Source of the DNA: JBEKHT01 sp049511715
Lineage (GTDB): Bacteria > Chloroflexota > Anaerolineae > Anaerolineales > RBG-16-64-43
Direction of reading: 5' to 3'
DNA length: 64,000 nucleotides
NCBI GenBank assembly: GCA_049511715.1
Contig: JBEKXU010000014.1
Span: forward strand, 15,588 to 79,587
Shown here: positions 8,288 to 17,749 of the stretch, piece after piece
Layout of the letters: each line of letters starts with the position of its first letter
How positions within the stretch are numbered: the stretch's first letter is position 1
Notes under the pieces: model-generated
What the model saw: only the letters and a program-made list of their open reading frames with translations
Told to the model about the DNA's origin: nothing
Database searches by the model: none
Translations under genes and position numbers: made by a program

Positions 8288-9226
8288 CTAGCTCAGTGGG
8301 CGGTTGGTGGGCGGGGCCGCTGCCACGCGATGCCTCGCCTGCTCCAGATCGCTCTCGTGCTTGAGGAGCACATTGAGCGTCGTTTCGACCGTCTGGGAAT
8401 CCAGATGCTCGGCATTCAGTGCGACCAGCGCCCTGGCCCAGTCAATCGTTTCGCTGATGCTGGGGGATTTGCGCAGGTCCAGGGTGCGTAGCTTCTGGAC
8501 CAATTCCACGGCTTGGCGAGCCAGCCGGGGGCCCAGCTCCGGGACCTTGAGGCGGACCACGGCCAATTCCTGCTCGAGGGTGGGGTAGTTGATGAATAGA
8601 TATAGGCAACGGCGCTTGAGAGCCTCGCTCAATTCCCGGGTATTGTTGCTGGTCAGGACCACGATGGGGCGATGAACGGCGCTAAGCGTTCCGAGCTCGG
8701 GAATGCTCACCTGGAAATCACTGAGGACTTCCAACAAGAAGGCTTCAAACTCGGCGTCGGATCGGTCGATCTCGTCAATCAACAGTACGACGGGGTTCGG
8801 GCTCAGAATAGCATGCAGCAGCGGGCGCTGCAGGAGGAACCGCATGGAAAAGAAGACATCCTCTTCGGCCGCTAGGCGATCCGCAGACTCGCCCAGGGTT
8901 TTCGACTTGGCCAGGGTTTTTTGAAGCTTGTCCCGCAAGAGCTGGGTGTAAAGGAGCTGCTTGGCATACTCCCACTCGTAGAGCGCTTTGGTCTCGTCCA
9001 AGCCCTCGTAGCATTGCAGTCGGATCAGCTCGCGCCCGGTGGCCCCGGCGATCGCCTTAGCCAGCTCCGTTTTGCCAACGCCCGCGGGGCCTTCCGCGAG
9101 CAAAGGCTTGCCCAGTTGCTGGCTGAGGTACACGACCGTCGCGATGTCGGTGCTGGCAATGTAGTCCTGCGCGCCAAGGGCCTCCAGGGTCTGTTGAGGG
9201 GAAAGGAATTCGCCGAGCGTAGGCAC
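8288..9226 (-). CDS. MoxR-family AAA+ ATPase
   Basis: A 312-aa AAA+ ATPase with Walker A GPAGVGKTEL (about residues 42-51), Walker B VVLLIDEIDR (about 143-152) and sensor 1 in VLTSNNTRELSEALKRRC. MoxR proteins remodel or activate partner enzymes together with a VWA protein; the CoxE-like partner follows 91 nt downstream. The ATG at 9226 gives family length. A TATAAT box lies 56 nt upstream. The pair likely forms one transcript. Confidence 0.88.
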   Translation of the reverse strand: MPTLGEFLSPQQTLEALGAQDYIASTDIATVVYLSQQLGKPLLAEGPAGVGKTELAKAIAGATGRELIRLQCYEGLDETKALYEWEYAKQLLYTQLLRDKLQKTLAKSKTLGESADRLAAEEDVFFSMRFLLQRPLLHAILSPNPVVLLIDEIDRSDAEFEAFLLEVLSDFQVSIPELGTLSAVHRPIVVLTSNNTRELSEALKRRCLYLFINYPTLEQELAVVRLKVPELGPRLARQAVELVQKLRTLDLRKSPSISETIDWARALVALNAEHLDSQTVETTLNVLLKHESDLEQARHRVAAAPPTNRPLS

Positions 9227-9282
9227 AGGGTTTCCTCAAGAGGCGCGGGGAGCATTTCCCCGAAATTACGACACCTTCAGGG

Positions 9283-9288
9283 ATTATA
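9283..9288 (-). promoter_or_regulatory. -10 box (TATAAT) for the MoxR/CoxE pair
   Basis: A perfect TATAAT on the minus strand ends 56 nt before the moxR-type ATG, in the intergenic region shared with the divergent radA. No convincing -35 is visible. Confidence 0.45.
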
Positions 9289-9508
9289 CCAATCGGATGC
9301 TGCCCGTCTTCTTTTGGGCTCACTCCAACCCGGTTCGCGATGGTGGGATGCGAGGGCTCCCGGCAAGCTGCCGACTGCGAACGCGGGACGCATCGAGCGC
9401 GACGGGCCGTCCTGCCAACTTCGGCGGCCCGCTTTGAGCTCGCTTGCCCTCCCGCAGAGGCCAAGCGATAATCGGGTAGCCCCTCCAGGCCTTTCACGAG
9501 GTAAACAC

Positions 9509-10915
9509 TTGCCCCGGTCAAAGACGCAGTTCGTCTGCCAGCAATGCGGATACACCAGTCCGCGCAGCTTGGGACACTGTCCCAGTTGCGGAAGCTGGAA
9601 CTCGATGGTCGAGCAAATGGTTCTCCCTGCCTCCTCCATCGAGGTCTCGGTCGGGACCTCTTCGGCCTCCCGACCGCGTCGGCTCCGTGAGATCCAAGGG
9701 GATGAGGAGGATCGGCTGGTGCTCCCTATCTCAGAGTTCGCGCGCGCCCTGGGAGGAGGCATTGTGCCCGGATCGCTTACCTTGGTTGGAGGGGACCCGG
9801 GGATCGGCAAGTCGACCCTCCTGCTTCAAGCGGCCCTCGTTTTGGCCAGGCAAGGGAGCCGTGTGCTCTACGTCTCGGGAGAGGAGTCGGAGAAGCAGAT
9901 CAGGTTGCGCTCCCTGCGCCTCAAAGCCTCAGGCAGCGAGTTTCCGGAGGAACTCTTCCTGGTAACGGAGACCAGCCTTCCGGCGATTCTGCACGATGTA
10001 GAAATCGTCTCCCCTCGCGTCCTCGTCGTGGACTCAATTCAGACGGTCTACCGCCCCGAGCTGACTTCCGCTGCCGGGTCCATCTCCCAGGTGCGCGAAT
10101 GCGCGGCTCGCCTGCAGGTCCTCGCCAAATCCTCAGGGCTTGCCATTTTCCTCATCGGTCATGTCACCAAGGAAGGTACGTTGGCTGGCCCCCGGGTTCT
10201 TGAGCATCTGGTCGACACCGTTCTCTACCTGGAGGGCGATCGATTTCAGAGCTACCGGTTGTTGCGCTGCGTCAAGAACCGGTTCGGGCCGACCTCCGAA
10301 GTCGGGGTCTTTGAAATGCGGTCCGACGGCATGATGGAAGTGCCCAACCCTTCCGAGGCCTTTCTGGCCGAACGGGTCTTCGATGCTCCCGGCACCGCCA
10401 TTGCCGCAACGATGGAGGGGACGCGTCCTCTTCTGGTGGAAATGCAGGCCCTCACCAGCCCGGCCGCGTTTGGAAACCCTCGCCGCACGGCGAACGGCGT
10501 GGACCTGTATCGGCTGCTGCTCGTCGCCGCGGTTCTGAGCCGCCGAGTGGGGCTCAAGCTGGGGGAGCAGGACATCTTTGTCAACGTGGTCGGCGGGTTG
10601 CACGTGAGCGAACCCGCCGGGGATCTCGCCATGGCCGTAGCGATCGCCTCCTCGATTCGCGACCGTCCGGTGCCAGCTGACTTGGTGATGTTCGGAGAGG
10701 TGGGGCTGTCCGGCGAACTTCGCGCAACCAGCCCAATCGCCGCCCGGGTCCGAGAGGCCGCGCAACTCGGATTTCACCGGGTCCTTCTCCCGCGGCTGGT
10801 CCGAGGGGGTGAGGTGTTTCCCAGCGGCATCCAGCGCCTGGAAGCCCGATCGGTCCGGGAGGCAATTGACCTTGCCCTTCTTGAGGTTCGCCAAGCCTCA
10901 CCCGGAACACCCTAG
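9509..10915 (+). CDS. radA: DNA repair protein RadA/Sms
   Basis: A 468-aa RecA-like ATPase that drives branch migration in recombination and repair. Visible in order: an N-terminal four-cysteine zinc finger (CQQC...CPSC), Walker A GGDPGIGKSTLL near residue 105, the RadA signature KNRFG near 255, and a C-terminal Lon-like domain containing VGLSGELR. The start is TTG at 9509, chosen because GAGGT lies 6 nt upstream and the zinc finger follows directly; the frame is open much further upstream but without homologous sequence. Convergent with the next GNAT gene. Family length is about 455-470 aa. Confidence 0.92.
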   Translation: MPRSKTQFVCQQCGYTSPRSLGHCPSCGSWNSMVEQMVLPASSIEVSVGTSSASRPRRLREIQGDEEDRLVLPISEFARALGGGIVPGSLTLVGGDPGIGKSTLLLQAALVLARQGSRVLYVSGEESEKQIRLRSLRLKASGSEFPEELFLVTETSLPAILHDVEIVSPRVLVVDSIQTVYRPELTSAAGSISQVRECAARLQVLAKSSGLAIFLIGHVTKEGTLAGPRVLEHLVDTVLYLEGDRFQSYRLLRCVKNRFGPTSEVGVFEMRSDGMMEVPNPSEAFLAERVFDAPGTAIAATMEGTRPLLVEMQALTSPAAFGNPRRTANGVDLYRLLLVAAVLSRRVGLKLGEQDIFVNVVGGLHVSEPAGDLAMAVAIASSIRDRPVPADLVMFGEVGLSGELRATSPIAARVREAAQLGFHRVLLPRLVRGGEVFPSGIQRLEARSVREAIDLALLEVRQASPGTP

Positions 10916-11071
10916 ACGGTCAACTCAGCTCGTGATCCTGGCGCTGGGTCGCAGGCCGCTGGCAACCCTCAGGCGGAACCGGCGTCGGCCCCCTGCAACG
11001 ATCCCAGGCCTAGCTCTCCGATTCGGGGCACTGCGCCCGCCTGCTTTGAGAAGGCGCAAGACCCTGCGGCC

Positions 11072-11638
11072 TTATCCTCCGGCACGGCCTCGGGAAGCCT
11101 TGGATTCCAAAAGGTGTTCCATCACCCAGGAAGGCTCATTGACCTCCTGGAGGTGGCCTCGCTCATCCAGGTAGCTCCACCGGCCGGCATCCTCGCCCAG
11201 AACTCGGTACCCGATGTGCTCATACAGTCTCTGGGCCCCGGTGTTGGATTTGGCCACGCCAATCGTGGCCGTCCGCATTCCCTTCTGGCGCAGATTGTCT
11301 TCCGCCGCTTGGATCAGCTGATGGCCGATCCCCCGGTTTTGATAGCCGGCCTTGACCCTCAGGGCGTATATGTATCCCCGCGTGCGGCCATCCGCAAACC
11401 TCGGGTCACCGCTGGAATACTGAACAAAGACTTGGCCAACGATCTCGCCGGTAGTCCCGTCCACGGCAACCATCATCAGGCGCAAGCCTTGGAGCATCTC
11501 TTCGTACGCTCGTCGGTAGAGATTGCGGAAATGAACATACTCTCCGTCCCATTCCAGGTCCAGCAGGTCCTCTTCGCGCAAGGGGCGGATAACGATCTCG
11601 CCCTGGGGCTGGGGGGGAGTCGTCGGGGCCTCCCTCAT
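11072..11638 (-). CDS. GNAT family N-acetyltransferase
   Basis: A 188-aa GNAT protein. The acetyl-CoA motif region is visible as LRVKAGYQNRGIGHQLIQ followed by GVAKSNTGAQRLYEHIGY, the usual motif A and B spacing. The ATG overlaps the stop of the upstream tRNA nucleotidyltransferase fusion gene by ATGA, so translation is coupled. The acceptor is unknown. An upstream in-frame start would lie inside the neighbour and is not supported. Confidence 0.82.
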   Translation of the reverse strand: MREAPTTPPQPQGEIVIRPLREEDLLDLEWDGEYVHFRNLYRRAYEEMLQGLRLMMVAVDGTTGEIVGQVFVQYSSGDPRFADGRTRGYIYALRVKAGYQNRGIGHQLIQAAEDNLRQKGMRTATIGVAKSNTGAQRLYEHIGYRVLGEDAGRWSYLDERGHLQEVNEPSWVMEHLLESKASRGRAGG

Positions 11639-14250
11639 GGGGCACCTCGGGCCAAGCGCTGCAGAAGCTCCCTCTCTTGCGCAAGGCTGTTCACCTCCCC
11701 ATCCAGCCATGCCGCGCGCAGGGCCCAGAGAATCTCACCATAGCGAGGTCCGGGAGGGACCCCCAGGCGCTGCAGATCCTCCCCGGTCGAGACCGGCTGA
11801 GAGGTGCGCCATTGGTCCAAGTAGCGACGAACCCACAGACCGACGGGTCCCGGGCCGGCCAAAACGCAGGCCAGCCAAACCGCGCTTTCCGCCAGGCTGT
11901 CCAGGACGGCCACCACTTGGCTCGGCTTGGCGGCCGCGGGCAGGCCCCTGAGCAACTGCCGCGCCCGCCCGGCTTGCGCGATAATGTCGCGCTCGCGCCG
12001 AGGAAAGTTCAGGCGCTCCAACACGCGCTCCGCGGCCCCCGGGGCAAGGGCCAAGAACCAAACCCCATAGTACAGCAGCCGCTCCGTCGGGCCGCTTTTG
12101 CCGGCCCGCGAGACCTCGACCTCTGCCGCTCGAACCTCCGGGAAGCAACGGGCGGTCTCCTCCGACCAAACCAGCCCCGGATCGATCTGCTCCAGGACCC
12201 GAAGTTCCCCTAGCCGCGCCAGCCCCTTTTCTGGAAGGGGCTCCTGCAGCAGGCTGTCGAGCTCGTGACGGACCCGATCCCCACTCACCCGGTGAAGAAG
12301 GGAGAGGGCTTGTCCAATCAGCTCCTGAGTACGGCCCTCCAGAGCAAACCCTAGGCGTTGCTCGAGGCGAATGGCGCGGAGGATCCGCGTCGGATCATCC
12401 ACGAACGAAAGGGAGTGCAACACCCGGATGCGCTTCTCTTCCAGGTCGCGCAATCCGCCCCAGTAATCGTATAGCGTGCCCCAGCGGGAGCCATTGAGCG
12501 AGACGGCCAGTGTGTTGATCGTGAAGTCGCGCCGATGGAGGTCCAGTTTGAGGCTGCCCCTTTCCACCTCGGGCAGGGAGGTCGGACGCGGGTAGAATTC
12601 GGCTCGGGCGGAGACCAGGTCGAGCGACGGCGGCAAGGAGGCCTCACCTTCCGCCGGCAGACTGAGCCGACGGGCCAGCTCTTTCCGACCTTGATCCAGA
12701 AGCCATTTGGCTGTCCCGAACCGCTGATGGCCGCGTACTCGGCCCCCGTATTCGTTGGCGACGGACTGGGCCAGTCCGATGGCATCCCCCTCGACCACCA
12801 CGTCCAGATCCAGGGAAGGGATGCCCAGCATCAGATCCCGGACCACGCCGCCCACCAGGTAAAGCGAATCCCCTCGCTCATCGGCCGCCTCCGCCACAGC
12901 TCTCAGCAAAGCCAGGTGGGCTGGCGGAATCGCCTGTCCCAGCCGGTCGCGGACGTTCAGGGCCCGCGAGGACCCGCCGCTGGTAAGGGCTTTGAGCAGG
13001 TCTGTTCGGGTCACGATTCCAATCACCGTTCCATCTTGTTCCGAGACCACGGGCACCTGTCCCCAGCCGTGTTCGGCCATCAGGCGCTGCAGCCGGCCGA
13101 GAGAATCCGAGGGGTTGACCACAACCGTTCCAGCCTCCATCAGGTTCTGGACCAGAGCCCCATTCATCCCGTGGGCGAGAGCTCGGTCGACGGCCCGACG
13201 GGTCAGAAGTCCCACGACCTGCTGGTTATCGACGACCGGAAAACCCTCATAGCCATACCGCTGCATGCGCTCGGCGGCCTCTTCGATGCTCATCCCCGGT
13301 GGAAGAACCTGGGGCCTCGGCGAATACAGATCCGCCACGCGCAGGGCCGGATGCACGTATTGAGGCAGGGTCGCGAGTAGCTCGCGCCGGACGTCCTCCA
13401 GGTGCTTGCCACGAATGAAGGCCGCGGCCGCCCGCGGATGCCCCCCTCCGCCGAACGGACCCATTAGATTAGCCACGTCCATCTGGTCCGTGCCAGAGCG
13501 CGCGACCAACTGGAGGTGAGTGCCCAGGTCCACCAGGACAAGAAGAACATCGGGGTCCAAGAGATCCCGCAACCGATGGGCCAAGGTCGAGACCTCCTCG
13601 ACTCCCGGCGGCGCGTGCCCCAGGCAAAGTACGATGCGCAAGCCCTCGACCTCGTGAGATTCAGTACCCTGAAGCAATTCCTCGAAGAGCAGCTTCTGTT
13701 CTGCGGAGAGCGGAGGATGAAGGTAATCCGCGGCGATTTGAAGGCTGGCCCCGTGCTCCAGGAGCCAGGCAGCTGCCCGAACGTCCCGCGGGCTCGTTCC
13801 CGCGTAAGTGAGACAGCCCGTGTCCTCGTAGATTCCCAACAGGAACAAGGTGGCCTGTGGCACGCTGAGGCCTTCCTCCCGCTCCTGAAGAGATTCGACC
13901 AGCAGGGTGGTCGTTGCCCCGACCAGCTCGATGACGGCGCTCCACCCTTCGGGCAAGGGTCGATGCAACGGATGATGGTCAATGATGTGCACCCGGGTCA
14001 TCGGCCCGATCCCGCGCACCGAAGGCGGAGCTTGGCAATCGACCAACGTGATTGCCTCCAGCTTTTCCCGCGCCAGCTCATCGGCCTCAAACAGCCCCAG
14101 CTCTTCCTGGTAGAGGTTGAGAAATCCCCGCACATTTCGGTTTAGCCGGCGGGGGAGAACAGCCCGGCAGGTCGGCTCTAGGAGCCTCATTGCGGTCAAG
14201 GCGGCCAGAGCATCCAGGTCAGCCTGATCGTGCGTGAGGATTAAGTGCAT
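11635..14250 (-). CDS. DHH phosphoesterase - CBS - CBS - tRNA nucleotidyltransferase (CCA/A-adding) fusion
   Basis: An 871-aa four-part protein. Residues 1-315: DHH/DHHA1 phosphoesterase (HDQADLDALAAL, VDCQ, IIDHH at 89-93, GGGGHPRAA near 275). Residues 315-435: two CBS domains. Residues 470-870: class II tRNA nucleotidyltransferase/poly(A) polymerase with LVGGVVRDL and the metal-binding LDLDVVVEG, then the helical tRNA-binding region. Similar fusions are known in Chloroflexota, Aquificota and some Deltaproteobacteria, some of them A-adding enzymes paired with a separate CC-adding enzyme. It is the upstream member of a pair with a GNAT gene (4-bp overlap). CBS domains suggest nucleotide sensing; this is inference. 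Confidence 0.88.
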   Translation of the reverse strand: MHLILTHDQADLDALAALTAMRLLEPTCRAVLPRRLNRNVRGFLNLYQEELGLFEADELAREKLEAITLVDCQAPPSVRGIGPMTRVHIIDHHPLHRPLPEGWSAVIELVGATTTLLVESLQEREEGLSVPQATLFLLGIYEDTGCLTYAGTSPRDVRAAAWLLEHGASLQIAADYLHPPLSAEQKLLFEELLQGTESHEVEGLRIVLCLGHAPPGVEEVSTLAHRLRDLLDPDVLLVLVDLGTHLQLVARSGTDQMDVANLMGPFGGGGHPRAAAAFIRGKHLEDVRRELLATLPQYVHPALRVADLYSPRPQVLPPGMSIEEAAERMQRYGYEGFPVVDNQQVVGLLTRRAVDRALAHGMNGALVQNLMEAGTVVVNPSDSLGRLQRLMAEHGWGQVPVVSEQDGTVIGIVTRTDLLKALTSGGSSRALNVRDRLGQAIPPAHLALLRAVAEAADERGDSLYLVGGVVRDLMLGIPSLDLDVVVEGDAIGLAQSVANEYGGRVRGHQRFGTAKWLLDQGRKELARRLSLPAEGEASLPPSLDLVSARAEFYPRPTSLPEVERGSLKLDLHRRDFTINTLAVSLNGSRWGTLYDYWGGLRDLEEKRIRVLHSLSFVDDPTRILRAIRLEQRLGFALEGRTQELIGQALSLLHRVSGDRVRHELDSLLQEPLPEKGLARLGELRVLEQIDPGLVWSEETARCFPEVRAAEVEVSRAGKSGPTERLLYYGVWFLALAPGAAERVLERLNFPRRERDIIAQAGRARQLLRGLPAAAKPSQVVAVLDSLAESAVWLACVLAGPGPVGLWVRRYLDQWRTSQPVSTGEDLQRLGVPPGPRYGEILWALRAAWLDGEVNSLAQERELLQRLARGAP

Positions 14251-14951
14251 ACGGTGTTCCTGGCCACTCGTGGGAGGGCGCCGGATCCCGCGCCTCGCCG
14301 TCGACCATCGTCCTCAAGGCGCCCCGACACCTCGCAGATGGAGCCTCCTTTGCCTGTTCTGGACGGCAAGACTCCAATTCCTCCCATTCGCCTCCATCCC
14401 CGGGGAAATGGATAGGGCCCAACCCTTGCCAGGGGGCCGAGGGTCCCCCATTCCATGCCATGTGGGACAGGGCGCGTGGCCGTGTGCCCAAGCCGGGCCC
14501 CTGCCCTCCTGCCATTGAACTTTAGGTAGCACCTGAGAAGTGAGGCTACCAAGATCCCAGTCGGCGTTTGCGCCACCGCCCGACCCTCGCACACCGGAAG
14601 GGGCTGGTCACCCGCGCGCTCCAGGCGCACATTGCTCCCAAGTCCTGGATCCAGACGGAACCCCGCCCCATCCGGCCTGGCTTTCCTCGCCAGGCCGGGG
14701 TCCCGCCCTCCACCCGATGCTGGGCACGGGGCTCACCGGACGGTCCGCAACACCAAGCGGTATCGCTTTCCAGCTCCTCGAGCTCGGCTCGTCATTTGGT
14801 CCGCAATTTCTCGCCCGCGCGCTTCGGTTCCTCGGCCCCGCCCTCGAAAAAGGGCCGGCTCCAGACACCTCCAATGCCACGCGGGGCCATCTGTCGGCGA
14901 GGCGTGGAGCGTGTCGGCCGCAAACGGTTGATGGGCGCGACCCTCGGCCCT
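14251..14951. other. 701-nt interval with no supported gene
   Basis: All open frames here look like non-coding shadows (Arg/Pro/Ser-rich, no motif, no ribosome-binding site). The only structure noted is an imperfect hairpin at 14525-14550 (GGTAGC...GCTACC with an inner CCT/AGG pairing) without a T run. No tRNA or known RNA signature was recognised. Confidence 0.5.
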
Positions 14952-15488
14952 TCACCCGTCCAAAGAGTGTCTCATTACAATCGTTTGTCCGACTCTCTCG
15001 CCATATCTCTGGGGCGGCTTTTTCTCAAGGATCTCAAAACCCATGCGCCGCCAGAACCGATATCCCCTCCTGTTTTGCTCGACAACGCCCAAGCGGACGT
15101 GGCGGGCACCGAACTGAGTGACCCAATTCTCAAAGGCTCGGTAACATTCCTCGCCCAATCCTCGATTCCGCTGCTGTGGTTCAAGGAGCAGCAGCCCCAG
15201 GTACCACTCGTTGGAGTTGGGATGATTTCGAATCACGTCCAGCACACCTACCAAGTTCCCTGCCGCTCCATAGAGACCGACCACCAGCTTATCCTCGTGG
15301 CCTTTCCCCTCGGGCAATTGCGTGAACTGCGTTTGAGCCGCCAAGGGCGAGGGCGGTGTTCCCCCGACCAGTTGAAAGAAATCTGTACAGCGTTCCCGCA
15401 GGGTCGGCAGAACACGGCCGTCTGTGGAGGCCGGGCATCGCGCATAGCTGTCCCCCACGTTGAAAAGAATGTCTTTGGGAACGTTCAT
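14952..15488 (-). CDS. GNAT family N-acetyltransferase
   Basis: A 178-aa GNAT protein. Family features read in order: LRERCTDFFQLVGG near the N-terminus, then LPEGKGHEDKLVVGLY, motif A WYLGLLLLEPQQRNRGLG, and motif B RLGVVEQNRRGYRFWRRMGF. The ATG at 15488 was chosen because homologous GNATs start shortly before the ERC-D-F segment and AAGG lies 7 nt upstream; an in-frame ATG at 15593 would add 35 residues of low similarity. The acceptor is unknown. Divergent from the 71-aa gene. Confidence 0.8.
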   Translation of the reverse strand: MNVPKDILFNVGDSYARCPASTDGRVLPTLRERCTDFFQLVGGTPPSPLAAQTQFTQLPEGKGHEDKLVVGLYGAAGNLVGVLDVIRNHPNSNEWYLGLLLLEPQQRNRGLGEECYRAFENWVTQFGARHVRLGVVEQNRRGYRFWRRMGFEILEKKPPQRYGERVGQTIVMRHSLDG

Positions 15489-15650
15489 CGCAACGCCTTT
15501 GCTGATTGAAAACCCAGGTGCGCCACCCGGGGAGGATTCAAGTCCCTCCAGTGGGAAGTCTCTGTCTTTGGCACAGGCAACGCGCCCGTGCATGGGGATC
15601 GCCCCACCGGTCGGGCAGCTCCCGAACAGCAAGGTGGCAGGATCGAATCG

Positions 15651-15658
15651 ATTATACT
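15651..15658. promoter_or_regulatory. overlapping divergent -10 boxes
   Basis: ATTATACT reads TATAAT on the minus strand (towards the GNAT gene) and TATACT on the plus strand (towards the 71-aa gene). Both would give leaders of tens of nucleotides. No clear -35 elements. Confidence 0.35.
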
Positions 15659-15705
15659 GAGGAAAGCGCCGGCCTGAGGAGACGAGTGCGCTGCGGCCGG
15701 ACACG

Positions 15706-15921
15706 ATGGATGAGATCGAGTCCCTGACGGAGCTTTGGGAAGCGATGCTCAGCGAGGAGGAAGTTCCGGTTCGGCTCGCTTGGTCCCGCCTTTCCCCTGA
15801 GGGGCAGACGAGCGTCCTGGCTCACCTGCGGGCGATGGCCGACGAGGAGGGATGGCAACCCTCACAGCGCAAGGCGGCCCGCGCCGCCTTGCGCTTCCTG
15901 GAGCCCGGGCCCTCCCACTAG
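15706..15921 (+). CDS. Small conserved-looking protein, unknown function
   Basis: A 71-aa acidic helical protein (starting MDEIESLTELWEAMLSEE) ending in a block rich in Ala/Arg. The predicted pattern LWEAMLSE...LSPEGQTSVLAHLRAMADEEGW looks like a real compact helical protein. It has high GC at codon third positions and no competing gene. No domain is recognised. It is followed after 63 nt by an acyltransferase gene in the same direction, so the two may be co-transcribed. Confidence 0.55.
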   Translation: MDEIESLTELWEAMLSEEEVPVRLAWSRLSPEGQTSVLAHLRAMADEEGWQPSQRKAARAALRFLEPGPSH

Positions 15922-15984
15922 GGATCGGGGAGGGCATCCCTTCCTCGGCCTCTCCCCGCTGGTCATCGAGCCTGGGGTAAGTCC

Positions 15985-17010
15985 ATGCAGTTGCAATCAT
16001 GCCGAAGCGAAGCGGAGTGGGAGGCCCTGCGGCAGCCCTGGAACCATCTGCTTCAGGCCAGTTTTGCCAATCTTCCCTTCCTTCGCTTTGAGTTCTTGCG
16101 CGAGTGGTGGCGGAGCCGAGGCGGCGGGGAATGGAAGCAGGGGGAACTTCGCCTGGTGATCGCCCGGCAGGGCGGAGGACTCGCAGCCGTCGCCCCTTTC
16201 TTCCGCGTCCCTCGGGACGGTCGTCCCAGCCTAATGCTGCTGGGCAGCATCGAAATCGCCGATTACCTGGACCTGATCGCCACTCCGCAGTCCTTGCCCG
16301 TCTTTTGCCGGGAACTGCTCGGTTTTCTGGCTCAGGCGGCCAGCCGCGACTGGGAGCAGCTGGATCTCTACAATCTTCGGGCCGACTCCTTGGCCCGGGA
16401 GGCTCTCCTCCTGGCCGCCCGCGAACAGGGCTGGCACGTTCAGCAGGAGGAACTGCAGCCCTGCCCGGTGATCGACCTGCCCTCCAGTTGGGAGGCGTAC
16501 CTGGAGGGGCTTGACGGAAAGCAACGTCATGAGATCCGGCGGAAGCTTCGGCGAGCGGAGGGCAGCGACGCGCGCTTCAGCTGGTACATTGTCGATTCGG
16601 GCCGGAACCTGGAGAAAGAAACGGAGGCCTTCCTGGCCCTGATGGCCACCGACGAACGCAAGTCTGCGTTTCTCTCCGAGGCCATGAGGGAGCAATTCCA
16701 CTCGCTCGTCCGGGCAGCCTGGGAGGGAGGCTGGCTCCAGCTCGCTTTCCTGGAGGCGGAGGGCGAAAAAGCAGCCGGGTTCCTGAACTTCGATTATCAA
16801 AACCGCATTTGGCTCTACAACTCAGGAATCTCCCCCCGCTACGCCGCTCTCTCGCCCGGATGGGTACTCCTGGCTCATCTCATTCGCACGGCTATCGAAC
16901 GGCGATACCAAGCGTTCGATTTCATGCGCGGAAACGAGAGCTACAAGTTTCAATGGGGTGGCATCAGCCAGCCGATCTATCGCCTGGTGTTGCAGCCGCC
17001 CGCAGGGTAA
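15985..17010 (+). CDS. CelD/BcsL-type GNAT acyltransferase
   Basis: A 341-aa protein of the GNAT_acetyltransf_6 (CelD/BcsL) type, a double GNAT fold. Family features: PFLRFEFLREWW near residue 32, IEIADYLDLIATP near 88-100, the central KQRHEIRRKLRRAE segment (about 178-191), and the C-terminal FDFMRGNESYKFQWGG motif (about 313-328). Such enzymes act in exopolysaccharide or cell-envelope acylation, but none of the neighbours fixes a pathway. Convergent with ubiE. Confidence 0.8.
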   Translation: MQLQSCRSEAEWEALRQPWNHLLQASFANLPFLRFEFLREWWRSRGGGEWKQGELRLVIARQGGGLAAVAPFFRVPRDGRPSLMLLGSIEIADYLDLIATPQSLPVFCRELLGFLAQAASRDWEQLDLYNLRADSLAREALLLAAREQGWHVQQEELQPCPVIDLPSSWEAYLEGLDGKQRHEIRRKLRRAEGSDARFSWYIVDSGRNLEKETEAFLALMATDERKSAFLSEAMREQFHSLVRAAWEGGWLQLAFLEAEGEKAAGFLNFDYQNRIWLYNSGISPRYAALSPGWVLLAHLIRTAIERRYQAFDFMRGNESYKFQWGGISQPIYRLVLQPPAG

Positions 17011-17043
17011 GCGGCCCGCACTCGTCCCGCCGGGCTCAACGCC

Positions 17044-17748
17044 TCACTTGGCCCCCCAATGAATGGCCATAGTCCCCAGCATGCGCCGACGGAATCCGAC
17101 CCGGGCAAATCCGGTCGCGCGCCAAAGCTGCGCCAAGTCCTCGGCGGGCAGAAAGCTTTCCGTCGAATTCGGGAGGTAGGTGTAGGCCAAACGCGACCCA
17201 GTGACGAGACGGCCAAGCCAGGGGATGAGGGTATGCAGGTACACCTTGAGAAGGGGAAGAAAAATGTCCCGAGCCGGGGGCGTAGTGTCTAGACTCAGGG
17301 CGTTTTTCCCCGGTCGCAGGACCCGTCGCTGCTCCGCCAATGTCCCGGCCAAGTCGGCCACATTGCGCAGGAGATAGCCCGAGGCCACCCCATCAAAGGT
17401 GTCCGCCGCGAAGGGCAAACGATGGGCGTCCGCCGCCACCCAGCGGATCTGACGGCCTCCCGGCCGCCGCCGGCCGACCTGCATCATCTCGGGCGTGAAG
17501 TCGGCCGCAACCACTTGCACCCGAGGATCCCGGCGGAGCACCTCCAGGCCCAGGTCGCCGGTACCCGCTCCCAGATCGAGGAAACGCCCGGCGGTCGGAA
17601 GCTGAACCCGGGTTACCACCTCCCGCCTCCAGGCCACGTCCTGGCCGAAGGTCATCAGGCGATTCATGAGATCGTAGCGGCCAGAGATGGTCGCAAACAT
17701 CCGGCGCACAAAAGAGGCCCGCTCCGTCGCAGAGGGTGAGGCTTTCAC
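17044..17748 (-). CDS. ubiE: UbiE/MenG-type demethylmenaquinone methyltransferase
   Basis: A 234-aa SAM-dependent methyltransferase. SAM motif I is LDLGAGTGDLGLEV (57-70). The YDLMNRLMTFGQDVAWRR segment near the N-terminus and the C-terminal region match MenG/UbiE. It would methylate demethylmenaquinone in the last step of menaquinone synthesis. The GTG start at 17748 has GGAGGAG about 9 nt upstream and follows a 42-aa ORF by one base. UbiD- and MqnP-like genes lie upstream in the same direction, supporting the quinone role. Confidence 0.88.
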   Translation of the reverse strand: MKASPSATERASFVRRMFATISGRYDLMNRLMTFGQDVAWRREVVTRVQLPTAGRFLDLGAGTGDLGLEVLRRDPRVQVVAADFTPEMMQVGRRRPGGRQIRWVAADAHRLPFAADTFDGVASGYLLRNVADLAGTLAEQRRVLRPGKNALSLDTTPPARDIFLPLLKVYLHTLIPWLGRLVTGSRLAYTYLPNSTESFLPAEDLAQLWRATGFARVGFRRRMLGTMAIHWGAK

Positions 17749-17749
17749 T

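Noticed and set aside
14568..15509. long plus-strand open frame
   Set aside because: Antisense shadow of the GNAT gene extended through non-coding DNA; no motif.
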